A stretch of DNA of 64,000 bases from M3007 sp031373665 (GTDB lineage Bacteria > Bacteroidota > Bacteroidia > Chitinophagales > Saprospiraceae): the NCBI GenBank assembly GCA_031373665.1, contig JANMMZ010000110.1, positions 1 through 64,000 of the forward strand, read 5' to 3'. Under the pieces are notes generated by a model. It searched no databases. It saw only the letters and a list, made by a program, of their open reading frames with translations, and was not told where the DNA came from. Below, one piece after another: positions 35,706 to 44,854 of this stretch (within the stretch, counting starts at the first letter, position 1; every line of letters starts with the position of its first letter). Made by a program: the position numbers and the translations under genes.

Positions 35706-36674
35706 TTAGTCTTTAGCCATTATTTTTCTTGCCTTGTTGTCCCAAATAATTATGTTTTGTTCTATGCTTGACGTAACAATTTTGTCTCCTTTCTTATTCC
35801 AAGATACACCCCATAAATAGTCCTTAGAACTTCCTTCGCAAACAAGATTTCCTTCTTTGTCCCATATTCTCAACGCATCACTGGCAGATGCTAATCGAGT
35901 CCCTTTGGTATTCCAAGTTATATTTCTGTATTCGCCTTTGCCTATGCTAACTGATTTGAGTAGATCTCCATTCATGTTCCAAAATTGAAGTAATGGCTTG
36001 TAGTTATTCTGATTGTCACCATAATCACCTGTTACAAAAAAATCACCTGAATGGTGCCAAGCAACACATAATAAAAGAGTTTCTTCTTGCCTATGAATAA
36101 TTGCCTTTAATAAAGTCCCATCAACATCAAATAATCTTATTTGATCACCCACTGTTGTAAAGATATTTTTTTTAGGATGCCAATCAATAGAAGTTATGCC
36201 CCTCGTATTTTCCTGTTTAATGACACGAATTAATTTACCGTCCATGTCAAATATTGAAATCTGTCCATCATTGTCTGCAACAGCCAAAAAATCACCGGAA
36301 TAATTCCAATCTATTCCCCTTGCACCATCTGGTGAAATTCCTTCTAACTCTATTATTTTGTCTGTTTCAAAATTAAGAATACGAACCTTATCACTTGAAA
36401 ATTGTGTCCCAATAGCAAGTATATTCTTATATGGATGCCATTTTACACAGGTGATCGTATTTTTTATTGGATAGGATTTATACAGTTGCAAATCTTTTGA
36501 TGAATAAATTTTCAACGTATCAAGGTTTCCTCCCATTGCAATATATTTTCCATTTGGACTCCAATCGGTTGTCCAAAGGATTTTTTTATTCGCTGTATCT
36601 TGAGCAAAGGCTTGATTGTCAAGACAGGTTAGCAAAATAATTAGAACCGTGAATAATTTTTTTCCTTTTGTCAT
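35706..36674 (-). CDS. Secreted WD40-repeat protein
   Basis: The 322-residue product has a signal peptide (1-24, AFAQ) and seven WD40-like blades, for example WTTDWSPNGKYIAMGG, CVKWHPYKNILAIGT, GIDWNYSGDFLAVAD, SIDWHPKKNIFTTVG, CVAWHHSGDFFVTGD, NITWNTKGTRLASAS and GVSWNKKGDKIVTSS. Seven blades make one complete propeller. It is an exported binding scaffold; no other domain is present. A good promoter lies at 36735-36766. Confidence 0.85.
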   Translation of the reverse strand: MTKGKKLFTVLIILLTCLDNQAFAQDTANKKILWTTDWSPNGKYIAMGGNLDTLKIYSSKDLQLYKSYPIKNTITCVKWHPYKNILAIGTQFSSDKVRILNFETDKIIELEGISPDGARGIDWNYSGDFLAVADNDGQISIFDMDGKLIRVIKQENTRGITSIDWHPKKNIFTTVGDQIRLFDVDGTLLKAIIHRQEETLLLCVAWHHSGDFFVTGDYGDNQNNYKPLLQFWNMNGDLLKSVSIGKGEYRNITWNTKGTRLASASDALRIWDKEGNLVCEGSSKDYLWGVSWNKKGDKIVTSSIEQNIIIWDNKARKIMAKD

Positions 36675-36734
36675 AATTTGTCACCTTTCAGTGCTCCTAC
36701 TGAGGTTTAGGAATGGTACTGTTTCAAGTGCCTA

Positions 36735-36766
36735 CAAAGGTAGGTGAAATATTTGAATCACGTCAA
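36735..36766 (-). promoter_or_regulatory. Promoter of the WD40 gene
   Basis: On the minus strand TTG (36766-36764) and TACCTTTG (36742-36735) are 21 bp apart, a full match to the Bacteroidota consensus. The TTG lies inside the duplicated phosphatase fragment, so that duplication may have supplied part of this promoter. Confidence 0.55.
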
Positions 36767-36833
36767 GTATGCGCTTACTGCTGCTTGGAGTGTTAGGATT
36801 AGTTCTTCATCCACATGTATTGATATTCGTCAT
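36755..36833 (-). pseudogene. Duplicated 3' end of the tyrosine phosphatase gene
   Basis: 79 bp that repeat 38695-38771 (the last 24 or so codons of the phosphatase gene) in the same orientation, with four substitutions and a 2-nt insertion. On the minus strand the copy reads DEYQYM, then is shifted by the insertion, then continues DEELILTLQAAVSAYLT and the stop. It marks the other boundary of the two-gene cassette 36838-38422. Confidence 0.9.
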
Positions 36834-36837
36834 GTGC

Positions 36838-37665
36838 TTACTTCATAAAAACTCCGATCGAAAATGAAGGTGCAGCCAATACACTCTGTCCTTTGAGCAC
36901 CCCTGCTGAACGGAATGAAAGCCCTAATTTGGGTTTGAGAAAATACAGTAATTCTAAACTTGGAGAAAAATATTCTATGTTATTTGAAAAAAGCCCTGTT
37001 GAAGATGCCGCTGCTGTTCCATTATTCAAACTTTCTATTCCGGCAAGTTTGAAAATAGTAAACAGTTTTTCATGGAATAATTTATATCCAAACTCACCAT
37101 CATATCGTACTTCATCTGAATAGTTTTTTGTCCGGTTGTTGAATCCTACGCCTCCTTGAGCCCACCATTTGGTTCTGGATATACCAGTACTGACCTTTAC
37201 CATTTGATTGAACTCTCCATCACCAGTGAATAACCCCGAATTTTCTTTACTGTCACCGGTAGGCAAACCCAATAATAGTGATGCGCTTACAGGTATTCCT
37301 CCGGTTGGTAGGGCATATCGGAAGGCGATATCAATATCACCGATATTATTAGTGGCAATACCTTGTTCAAGAATCCTTCCAGTTTGATTTCCTTTGGTTT
37401 GATTGAGTACGTTTCTTACTAAAAAAGGTATATATGCTTGTACTGTAAACTTATTAGTTATCCCTCGTTCTCCATAAAAACCAAGGGTATGGTTGCCCAG
37501 TGTCCTGAAGGATACGATGGCTCCACTATGGTCGAAAACTTTATTCGTTTGAATAAGTGTGTAATCCAATTTGTAAAAACCCTCACCTTTGGGTTTTGTC
37601 CAAGCCTGTGAAGAGGCATTTGTTACAAAAAATATCGAAAATAGAATTATGCTTAAATACTTCAT
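36838..37665 (-). CDS. Outer-membrane beta-barrel protein (phenol-degradation MetA/transporter-like)
   Basis: The 275-residue product has a signal peptide (1-20, ASSQA) and antiparallel strand patterns over its whole length: GFYKLDYTLIQTN, FTVQAYIPFLVRN, IDIAFRYALP, VSASLLLGLPTGDS, WWAQGGVGFNN and a final PSFSIGVFMK. The pattern LPTGDSKENSGLFTGDGE is typical of the MetA-pathway-of-phenol-degradation type barrel family (PF13557-like), whose members are thought to be transporters or pores. It is 37 bp downstream of the DM13 lipoprotein gene. The pair sits between two direct repeats. Confidence 0.7.
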   Translation of the reverse strand: MKYLSIILFSIFFVTNASSQAWTKPKGEGFYKLDYTLIQTNKVFDHSGAIVSFRTLGNHTLGFYGERGITNKFTVQAYIPFLVRNVLNQTKGNQTGRILEQGIATNNIGDIDIAFRYALPTGGIPVSASLLLGLPTGDSKENSGLFTGDGEFNQMVKVSTGISRTKWWAQGGVGFNNRTKNYSDEVRYDGEFGYKLFHEKLFTIFKLAGIESLNNGTAAASSTGLFSNNIEYFSPSLELLYFLKPKLGLSFRSAGVLKGQSVLAAPSFSIGVFMK

Positions 37666-37702
37666 TTTTTTATATTTATTTTGAACTTATTGGTAATGTG
37701 TA

Positions 37703-38422
37703 CTAATTTAACTCTGCAAATCCAAAGACTGGCCCTAATGTACAATACAATAGGGCGTATTTATAATTTCCAACATCAACGCCTTCGGGCACGTCCCAAG
37801 TCCGGGCACCTTGAAAAACGGTTAAGCGTGTTGGCGTAATTTGAGCACTGATTCCGTTAATAACAGGGTTACCATTTACCACAGAATAACTGCCATTCGT
37901 ATGGTTGGTTAGTAATAAATACAAACTTGGCCCTGCACTTGATTTGAAGTTGTCTTTAACTGTAATTATACTTTTTCCATCAGAAGTAGATACGACAACA
38001 TCCCCCGATACGGTATAAGAGCCTGCTCCAGCAGACTTGAAGATCCCAGATCTTGATATCACAGTAGTAACAATGGTGTCTTGTATGCTATCAGATGATA
38101 TTTTTAGCATACGCGATGATACTATATCATCTACTGTTGCTGTTAGGGTTGCATCGCCTTGTTTTAGGGCTTTGACCAATCCCAAGGATGTTACACTGAT
38201 ATACTCGGGTGTTGTTGTGGCCCATACAATCGGCTTATCCTCCGCTATTCCATAATTATTGTTAAATACAGCACTAAATTGTAACTCATCCCCTAATTTA
38301 AGTGATGAAGTATTTGTTGAAATTAGTACTTGAGCAGGCACTTCTATTTCATCAATCAGATCAGTGCCGATACATGAACTAAAGAGTATAATACTCATGA
38401 AAATAAAAAAGATCTGTTTCAT
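37703..38422 (-). CDS. Lipoprotein with Big2-like and DM13 domains
   Basis: The 239-residue product has a lipoprotein signal (FSSC lipobox, Cys17), an Ig-like Big2-type domain (about 30-108; TSSLKLGDELQFSAVFNN, VWATTTPEYISV, GDATLTATV) and a C-terminal DM13 domain (about 125-239; RSGIFKSAGAGSYTVSGDVV, GPSLYLLLTN, WDVPEGVDVGNYKYALLYC, FGFAEL). DM13 is proposed to be a redox domain with a key Cys, which is present in ALLYC. It is likely co-transcribed with the barrel protein gene and may supply it or an extracellular partner with electrons (inference). Confidence 0.8.
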   Translation of the reverse strand: MKQIFFIFMSIILFSSCIGTDLIDEIEVPAQVLISTNTSSLKLGDELQFSAVFNNNYGIAEDKPIVWATTTPEYISVTSLGLVKALKQGDATLTATVDDIVSSRMLKISSDSIQDTIVTTVISRSGIFKSAGAGSYTVSGDVVVSTSDGKSIITVKDNFKSSAGPSLYLLLTNHTNGSYSVVNGNPVINGISAQITPTRLTVFQGARTWDVPEGVDVGNYKYALLYCTLGPVFGFAELN

Positions 38423-38694
38423 AATTTCATATTTTAATTTAAAAACCCCTAGATGGGTTCGTTTGTTAGATAAAAAAGTAATCAGAGCACGCTATGGATG
38501 TGTTTGTAGCATGATTTCTACCATTTATGATGCAAAGATGTCCATCAAATATCACGGAAGTATCACGATATATACATCTTTCTATTTCACCGTTATTAAA
38601 CAGTAAATTAAGTGTGTAAAATTACCAAAATAAAACCCTGGGTTAATGTCTATTACGGACATAGTTAGCGATCAGATCAAGGGTGGGTTTTTAC

Positions 38695-38771
38695 GAATCA
38701 CGTCAAGTATGGGCTTACTGCTGCCTGAAGTGTTAGGATTAGTTCTTCATCCATGTATTGATACTCGTCAT
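38695..38771 (-). repeat. Direct repeat: phosphatase 3' end, original copy
   Basis: This is the in-gene copy of the 77/79-bp repeat; the partner is at 36755-36833, so the repeats enclose about 1.86 kb with the barrel and DM13 genes. The gene end is intact here. Confidence 0.9.
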
Positions 38772-39018
38772 AGATATCAAGCACTATTATTTTGTCAGCG
38801 ATCAGGTCTATTTGAAATTTTTGCTTTATAATTTGTCGGTGTTTGTTTTCCATAACAAAGATTATGTCGGCCCAGATTAAATGCTTTTCAGTCAATTTTA
38901 TTCTGGCTCCATGGTCAGTTCCTGCCGATTTTACATCGTGTATTTCGCTATTTTTAAAAATTGTTTCAGCCGTTCGGCTTCTCCATTTATTCTTACTACA
39001 AACAAAAAGTATGTTCAT
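38698..39018 (-). CDS. Low-molecular-weight protein tyrosine phosphatase-like protein
   Basis: The 106-residue product begins MNILFVCSKNKWRSRTAE with the CX5R(S) loop Cys7-Arg13-Ser14 that defines the phosphatase site. The general-acid region reads LDIYDEYQYMDEEL, matching the compact PTP subfamily found in Bacteroidota and Proteobacteria. It should be cytoplasmic. It follows the beta-helix gene by 21 bp. Its 3' end is duplicated at 36755-36833. Confidence 0.85.
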   Translation of the reverse strand: MNILFVCSKNKWRSRTAETIFKNSEIHDVKSAGTDHGARIKLTEKHLIWADIIFVMENKHRQIIKQKFQIDLIADKIIVLDIYDEYQYMDEELILTLQAAVSPYLT

Positions 39019-39039
39019 AAAGGTTTGGGGCGTATTTTG

Positions 39040-41445
39040 TTATCTTCCAATTTTCACTATTTTCATTATTAATACTTTTCCAAAAGCATTGACCCGTGCA
39101 AAATAAACCCCATCTGAAAACCCTGTCAAATCTACTTTACCTGCATTGTTGGCTATCCAGACCATTTTCCCAAATGAATCAATCACAGAGATAGACTGCA
39201 CTGGGCTATCCGATTGTATTTCAAAAATACCTGCGGTCGGGTTTGGAAAAATACTGAGCGAAGCCTCCGTTTGAACGGGATTGGAAGCGGAAACGACCGC
39301 ACTTTCCTTTGCTCCAATATCTGGTGCAATACCGAGGAAGTCGTAAAAACCTGCTACGGCCTTCCCCGCATCTATCAGCAGACTGTTTACATCCAATGAA
39401 AAATTGCCGATAGAAGGGTCAATAAATTGCGGGTCGTGCTGAGAAGGCTGCTCGAAAATCGCCAAATCACCGCCTGTGATGTCTTGCAACAGTGTTTGCA
39501 TTTCTGTTGCATTGTTGGTCGAATGGCAGTCGAATTGCCCATGCATCTCTTTGATTTCCAACAGTATCCCATTCGGACAATAGTAATTGTCCCGTTCCGA
39601 GTAAAATTGAAAATCGGCGTTGTCTTTGGCGTTTGTGATGAACAACAGGTGCTTGTTTTCAGAAGAAAAAATATTGTTCACCGAATGAAATTTGCGCCAT
39701 TCGCTGTCCCAACTGTACATCGCAAAACCTATTGAGTCGGAAGTGTGAAAGGTATTGTTGATGAAATATAGGGCAGCATCGCCCGACGCACCAGAATTGG
39801 TTTTGATGCCCACTCCCCAACCAAAATATTGTGTAACAGGCTGACATCCAATATAATACGGATCGTCCTGCGTATTCCGCCGGCTGATGATATGATGAAA
39901 AACGTTTCGAAAGACGTAGGTAGGTCCCACTTGCGGCGGTGCCAGTGAAATACCTGCAAGCGTATTGCCAACCTCATTGTTCCAAACCCGCAGATTGCTC
40001 CATTTGCCATCGCATTCGATGCCATCATAACTGTTCAAAATAGTGTTATTGTAAAAATCGGCTTCGACATTGGGTTGCGCATTATCAAAATTCGCACTGG
40101 TTCCATTGCTAAAGCCGTCAATGAAATTATTGCGCACCACATAATTGGTGGTGGAAGTGCCAGCCATGCTGATTGCTGCATTTTCGACGAAACGCCCGAA
40201 AGTGGAGGGAATTACCAGCCCGAGTAGCGGCAGAAAATAAACATCGTTCGCCTTTTTCACTTGTGCATGGCTCCAAAACCCTGTTTGGTCTTTGAATCGG
40301 CAGTTTTGGACAGTCACATTACTTGTATTGCCTGTGATGTAGATGCCCAGCCCGTTCCACTCGAAATGACAACTGTCAATCGTTAGGTGGTTGATGTCGC
40401 GCAGGTCGAGGGTGCGGTCGGCGTAAATCGTTGCCCCAAAGTCCAGCACCTTCGCCTTCCCGAAATTTTTGAAGGTGATGCCCTTAAAGTTTAGGTGGTT
40501 CTGCTTTCCGTTTCCATAGACGACTAAGCCGTAATTGTATTTTGAAAGCGTGACCGTCTTGGTATTTGGGTCAATACCTGCTGCGGTTTTAATAAAAATA
40601 GTGTTGGCATCCCTTACAAAACCGTTGTCGCCGAGATTGAGCGCCCGCAAATAATATGGATGAGTAATGTTGTTCCAATTGATTTGCTCAACAGCCGGGT
40701 AAGGGTATAACCGTACGGTGTCCAGCACGCAAAGGGTGCTAAAAGCAGTTTCGGGTGGCAGAGCGGCGGAATACAGTTTCGGATCCGCAGCATCCTGTGT
40801 CCATACTAGCGGGTCAGTATATCCGCCGTCAATGATCGGGGTTTCCCCGGGCGCAGCCATCATGTTTACTGGCGTGTTTTCGGTACAGTCAGTGGTCAGG
40901 TTTAGTGTCATTTCGCCCATAAAATAAGTGCCACCTTTAAGGTAAATCGTGGTGCCACAGGTGACAGCACCGCTGCTGAGCAAGGCGGAAAGATTGCCTG
41001 GTGAGGTTACAGTGTACAAGGTGCTGCTGCCCGTTGGGCTGACCCATTTTACAATTGCCCCGGCAACGATGTTAGGCTCGGAGCGAGCGGTTAGGTTGTG
41101 CACGGGCAAGGTTTGGCTCGTGACCGTAGGAAAACTGTCCAACAGTGTGGCTTCCAATTGGTAATCAATGCCTGGTTGCAAGTAAAAAAGGCTGCCAATG
41201 AACGCATCTTCGCCTGCTTGCGTCACCCGTTCGGGCGGGAAGCCATCGAGCCAACCGTTCGCCGCAACTGCTTTGTAACGGATGTTGACGGAGGCAGTTT
41301 TGTCGAGGTCGTAGCCAACAGGTAGAGTGATTTTATAACCAGCAGTGTGGTAGTTACTACTGGTGGTGAGGGTTTGGGATTCGACAGATTGGAGATGCAG
41401 GCAAAAGAATAAGGAGAAAATATAAATCCATTGTTGTTTTTTCAT
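39040..41445 (-). CDS. Secreted parallel beta-helix protein with T9SS domain
   Basis: I take the ATG at 41445 (MKKQQWIYIFSLFF), which opens a signal peptide. The 801-residue product has an N-terminal beta domain (about 25-125), then a right-handed parallel beta-helix (about 140-690; TIYLKGGTYFMGEM, NHLTIDSCHFEWNGLGIYITG, NVTVQNCRFKDQTG, ADFYNNTILNSYDGIECDG, ALYFINNTFHTSDS), as in pectate lyases and related polysaccharide lyases or hydrolases, and a T9SS type A sorting domain (about 725-801; LSIFPNPTAGIFEIQSD). Probably a surface polysaccharide-active or polysaccharide-binding protein; no catalytic set can be assigned. Confidence 0.78.
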   Translation of the reverse strand: MKKQQWIYIFSLFFCLHLQSVESQTLTTSSNYHTAGYKITLPVGYDLDKTASVNIRYKAVAANGWLDGFPPERVTQAGEDAFIGSLFYLQPGIDYQLEATLLDSFPTVTSQTLPVHNLTARSEPNIVAGAIVKWVSPTGSSTLYTVTSPGNLSALLSSGAVTCGTTIYLKGGTYFMGEMTLNLTTDCTENTPVNMMAAPGETPIIDGGYTDPLVWTQDAADPKLYSAALPPETAFSTLCVLDTVRLYPYPAVEQINWNNITHPYYLRALNLGDNGFVRDANTIFIKTAAGIDPNTKTVTLSKYNYGLVVYGNGKQNHLNFKGITFKNFGKAKVLDFGATIYADRTLDLRDINHLTIDSCHFEWNGLGIYITGNTSNVTVQNCRFKDQTGFWSHAQVKKANDVYFLPLLGLVIPSTFGRFVENAAISMAGTSTTNYVVRNNFIDGFSNGTSANFDNAQPNVEADFYNNTILNSYDGIECDGKWSNLRVWNNEVGNTLAGISLAPPQVGPTYVFRNVFHHIISRRNTQDDPYYIGCQPVTQYFGWGVGIKTNSGASGDAALYFINNTFHTSDSIGFAMYSWDSEWRKFHSVNNIFSSENKHLLFITNAKDNADFQFYSERDNYYCPNGILLEIKEMHGQFDCHSTNNATEMQTLLQDITGGDLAIFEQPSQHDPQFIDPSIGNFSLDVNSLLIDAGKAVAGFYDFLGIAPDIGAKESAVVSASNPVQTEASLSIFPNPTAGIFEIQSDSPVQSISVIDSFGKMVWIANNAGKVDLTGFSDGVYFARVNAFGKVLIMKIVKIGR

Positions 41446-41591
41446 ATTTTTTATACTCGTTAATTTTATTACGCCCATCGTTCTGTGCGTTTTTAATTGT
41501 GTAAAGGTAATATAACGCTACTATGCGTTTTTTGGGGTAGGCTGATTCTTTACATTCAAATTTGGCAAACAACAACAACAGTCAAAATCAA

Positions 41592-43937
41592 CTATTTCAA
41601 AATTATTTCGGGGCTGCTCCTAGTTTTTATGATGAATCGGTTACTCAATTCCAATTCTTCTGAAAACTGGCAATCGAATTTTATGACATGTTTTCCAGGT
41701 TTCAGACTTGGAAGGGTTTGTTTTACGGCAATTTCTTTGACAAATCCGCCTTTTTTGTTGTACATTTTAAAACTAGTTCCATCGCAAACAACTGAATTGC
41801 CAGCCTCATATTCACCGGGTAATTCCAGATTAAAATACCCGTCAATCTCCATCCTCGGATTATTGATACTGCCTTCCTTACCCATAATAGTCAACGTGAA
41901 ATTCAACGGTTGTTCCAACTCATGATGCACAAATTCCCATTGAGAGAAAGTAGGTTCTCCGGGTTGAAGATTTTTTTGCTCATGCTCAAATTTGTATTTC
42001 TTAAACGGATACAGTTTCCATCCTTGATTGTTTTTTTCGAGGTGAAAATCGTTTTCCGGATTTTTCAATCGAGCAATTTGATCGGCAGAGAAAATTTTTG
42101 ATCGGTAGGCTTCCTGCCAAAGTTTAACCAAGGCAAGCAATTGAGCCGTATTAGGATTTTTTTGAAGGCTTTTATACCGTGCTACCAAAGCAAAACCTGC
42201 ATTGTAACCCGCCGCACGAGCCATCATCCATTCGATATCTTCGGCGGTAGTGGTGGCGGAAAGTAAAAACCACCCCAACATATTGGGCATGTAATTGCGT
42301 TCCAAAAAAGGCTGGTTTTCCAAACGATAATCGCCTTGAGATTCCCGAAATCCGCCATACCAAGGCTCTCCCCAGTTCCAATAATGACATAGATGCCAGT
42401 AGTAGTGATAGGAACGGCTGGTACCATTGACCAAAGTATGTTTGGTATCTTTAATCACCTTATCTGCAAAAATTTGCATACCATAATCACCTTCACCTGC
42501 CGACAAACAACCTTCATGCCCATCAAAATCTAGGTGTGAAACACCAGTTTCGTTAAAGAAACGCCCAAGATTTCCGGCTATTTCTTGTTGCAATTCAAAA
42601 TTTGGAAACAAGGTATTATACGGATAATCAAACAACATTCCTGCCATGGCTCCCTTAGGGTGGTCTGAAGCCTTTGTACCATACACCCCACGTTGACAAT
42701 CTAATAATTTATAAGGCACTTGTGCAGAAACTGCTCTAAAACGAATAATTTCGTCTCCAATTTTTACGGCGTGCAACGTACTCGATTCAATATTTTTAAA
42801 ATACTGATCCGAAACAATGGGTATTGCTGTTGCTATTGCACTAACATCGTCTGTCAAAACCGATGAACCTGTCATCGAAAGGCGTTTATCAGGAATAGGC
42901 GTTACATAAGGATCATTTGTATTGATAAAGGTACTTAGGGTATGCACGCCGATCCGGATTCCTTTTTTATTCGCTTTATCCACACATGCTTTCATCCCGG
43001 CTATTCCATTCGGAAAAGCAACACTATCCAACATAAAATGCCCCCAAGATTGGAAAGGCCCTTCATGATACAGCGAAGCCAATCCGGCTTGCTGCGTATA
43101 ATCCAACATGGTATCAAAGGTTTGCTCATCAAAATCAGCAATCAAATAGGCCCTTCCGGTTTCGGACGATTGTTTAAACCAAACACCATTGATAAGTGCA
43201 TGTGGAAGATCTTCTGCCATTTCGATGACTCCAACACGCGATAAAACTTCGGCCTCCACACAACCAAACAGCGCAATTTTAGAACCCACCGTTGTTTCGT
43301 TTGGAATTGCTTTAACCGGCATTTCTGGACGCGCCCAAACCGTTAGTTTTCTTTCTTTGGAACGATCTAAACTAAAACATTGCAAACTACTGCCATAAGG
43401 TTGTGGAAGCGCTGTAGAACCGCGAGATTCATTAGATCCTTCCGAGTTACTCAAAACACCACCGACGGTTTTGGGATTTAATGATTGGATCCCGATAGCG
43501 TATGCGCCATCACGTACGATCCCCACCACTTCACCAATCGTTTGGTTGATAATGGTCGGGTAAGGCCCCCAAACCACTGCGTTTACCTTGTCTTTTGCAT
43601 CTAATTTAATTAACTCGAACGTGATATGCGTTTTCTTTTGAATCACTTTTACTTGAGCCGTAATATTTACAGACTGATACACCAGTGAAACAATGCCCGA
43701 CTTGAAAGTAGCCCCAGTCGGTTCATACCAATTGCTGTCAACCCTAATTTGCAGCAAAGGGGCTTTTTCGCTCATGGCCAGATAATTTTTTTCCGAACCA
43801 GGACTCGATAATGCAATTAACTGCCCTTTGGGAGAGAGATTAATGTTTAATCCTTCACTCTTCAGACTTATCTGTTGTGCCGAAACAGTCAAGGACTGAA
43901 TGAAAATGGTAGAGATGATGGTGATTACTTTTATCAT
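41592..43937 (-). CDS. Putative TIM-barrel glycoside hydrolase, family not recognised
   Basis: The 781-residue product has a signal peptide (1-20, VSAQ), an N-terminal beta-sandwich (about 22-250) and a barrel-like centre. The segment SWGHFMLDSVAFPNGIAGMKACVDKANKKGIRIGVHTLSTF (about 303-343) reads like the FPxGhxxhhdxhHxxGhxhGhW strand-helix of clan GH-D enzymes, and SHLDFDGHEGC with Asp470/Asp472/Glu475 looks like a barrel strand end with catalytic carboxylates. A beta-domain closes the protein (about 640-781). I cannot place it in a named CAZy family. It lies upstream of the beta-helix gene on the same strand, suggesting attack on the same glycan. Confidence 0.6.
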   Translation of the reverse strand: MIKVITIISTIFIQSLTVSAQQISLKSEGLNINLSPKGQLIALSSPGSEKNYLAMSEKAPLLQIRVDSNWYEPTGATFKSGIVSLVYQSVNITAQVKVIQKKTHITFELIKLDAKDKVNAVVWGPYPTIINQTIGEVVGIVRDGAYAIGIQSLNPKTVGGVLSNSEGSNESRGSTALPQPYGSSLQCFSLDRSKERKLTVWARPEMPVKAIPNETTVGSKIALFGCVEAEVLSRVGVIEMAEDLPHALINGVWFKQSSETGRAYLIADFDEQTFDTMLDYTQQAGLASLYHEGPFQSWGHFMLDSVAFPNGIAGMKACVDKANKKGIRIGVHTLSTFINTNDPYVTPIPDKRLSMTGSSVLTDDVSAIATAIPIVSDQYFKNIESSTLHAVKIGDEIIRFRAVSAQVPYKLLDCQRGVYGTKASDHPKGAMAGMLFDYPYNTLFPNFELQQEIAGNLGRFFNETGVSHLDFDGHEGCLSAGEGDYGMQIFADKVIKDTKHTLVNGTSRSYHYYWHLCHYWNWGEPWYGGFRESQGDYRLENQPFLERNYMPNMLGWFLLSATTTAEDIEWMMARAAGYNAGFALVARYKSLQKNPNTAQLLALVKLWQEAYRSKIFSADQIARLKNPENDFHLEKNNQGWKLYPFKKYKFEHEQKNLQPGEPTFSQWEFVHHELEQPLNFTLTIMGKEGSINNPRMEIDGYFNLELPGEYEAGNSVVCDGTSFKMYNKKGGFVKEIAVKQTLPSLKPGKHVIKFDCQFSEELELSNRFIIKTRSSPEIILK

Positions 43938-44005
43938 ATAGGTGGGTATTTATTCAGTGATATAGAGGTATTCTGTGAAATGATGGATTACCTCGCAGCA
44001 TCAGG

Positions 44006-44043
44006 GTTGATCGGCGGTACGAGGTTAGAACTTCGCGTCAGCC
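44006..44043 (+). repeat. Dispersed intergenic repeat, copy 3
   Basis: TTGATCGG-GGTACGAGGTTAGAAC and following bases match the core of copies 1 and 2 with several mismatches. It lies between the putative glycoside hydrolase and the TPR protein genes. Confidence 0.6.
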
Positions 44044-44056
44044 CCATTAGTGTTGT

Positions 44057-44854
44057 TTATTCATTAATTATTGTAGTAAGATAGACTTTATTAAAGTGTT
44101 CGGTATAAGGATCAACCATGTTTTTTTTGTCTTGATAAAGTCGTATTGCTTCATTCTTTTCACGTTGGAAAAGGAGAGTATCGCCGTTTAATTTGGCTAT
44201 TTTGGCTTTGTAATATTTATTTTCTGCTAGTTCATATTTTGCACTCTGTTTGTCAAAGCATTTTTGGGCATTTTCATAATCCTTTATTTGGAAATAGGTC
44301 ACCCCAAGTTGATAATAATCAAATAGCCCAGGATCATAGTTTTTGTTTGCCAGTAAATTTTCCAAAATTTCAATGGCTTTTTGCTTGTTATTCAACGCAC
44401 TATAACAAATGGCTTTTGCTACAAGTAAGTGATATTCACCACCTGCTGAGTAACCCACGTCAATAGTCTTATATCGTTTCTCCACATATTCTATGTCTGA
44501 AATAGTACCTTTATAATCTCTGAAAAACTGATATTTACACCAACCTCTATATCCTATATTAGATAAAGTGTCGTATTCCACTGCTTTATCAATTAGATAT
44601 TTCCAAGTCAAGAAATCACCACTCTTTAGATAAGCAGTAGATTTGGCTCTATAGGCGTATGAGAAATAAGGGCAAATTTCTAATGCTCTATCAAATTGTT
44701 CTTGATATTGCCTTGTGTATTGATAATAATAGACCTTTTCTACACTTTTACAGGCATTATACTGTGCTGTATCTTTGTCATACAAATACACATTACAGTT
44801 GGGTTGGCCAACTGCATAAAAAGGAATCATTAATAAAAATAGGTACTTCATCAT
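44057..44854 (-). CDS. Secreted TPR protein
   Basis: The 265-residue product has a short signal peptide (1-16, AVGQ) and three to four tetratricopeptide-like helix pairs (AYRAKSTAYLKSGDFLTWKY, LLVAKAICYSALNNKQKAIE, YYQLGVTYFQIKDYENAQKC). Cys19 follows the signal closely but the context is not a lipobox. TPR proteins bind partner proteins; none is known here. The start overlaps the stop of the lipoprotein gene at 44851 by four bases, so the two are coupled. Confidence 0.7.
   Translation of the reverse strand: MMKYLFLLMIPFYAVGQPNCNVYLYDKDTAQYNACKSVEKVYYYQYTRQYQEQFDRALEICPYFSYAYRAKSTAYLKSGDFLTWKYLIDKAVEYDTLSNIGYRGWCKYQFFRDYKGTISDIEYVEKRYKTIDVGYSAGGEYHLLVAKAICYSALNNKQKAIEILENLLANKNYDPGLFDYYQLGVTYFQIKDYENAQKCFDKQSAKYELAENKYYKAKIAKLNGDTLLFQREKNEAIRLYQDKKNMVDPYTEHFNKVYLTTIINE

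Noticed and set aside
36755..38771. A true integrative element with attachment sites
   Set aside because: No integrase, relaxase or recombination gene lies between the repeats; only the repeat geometry supports it, so I report a flanked cassette.
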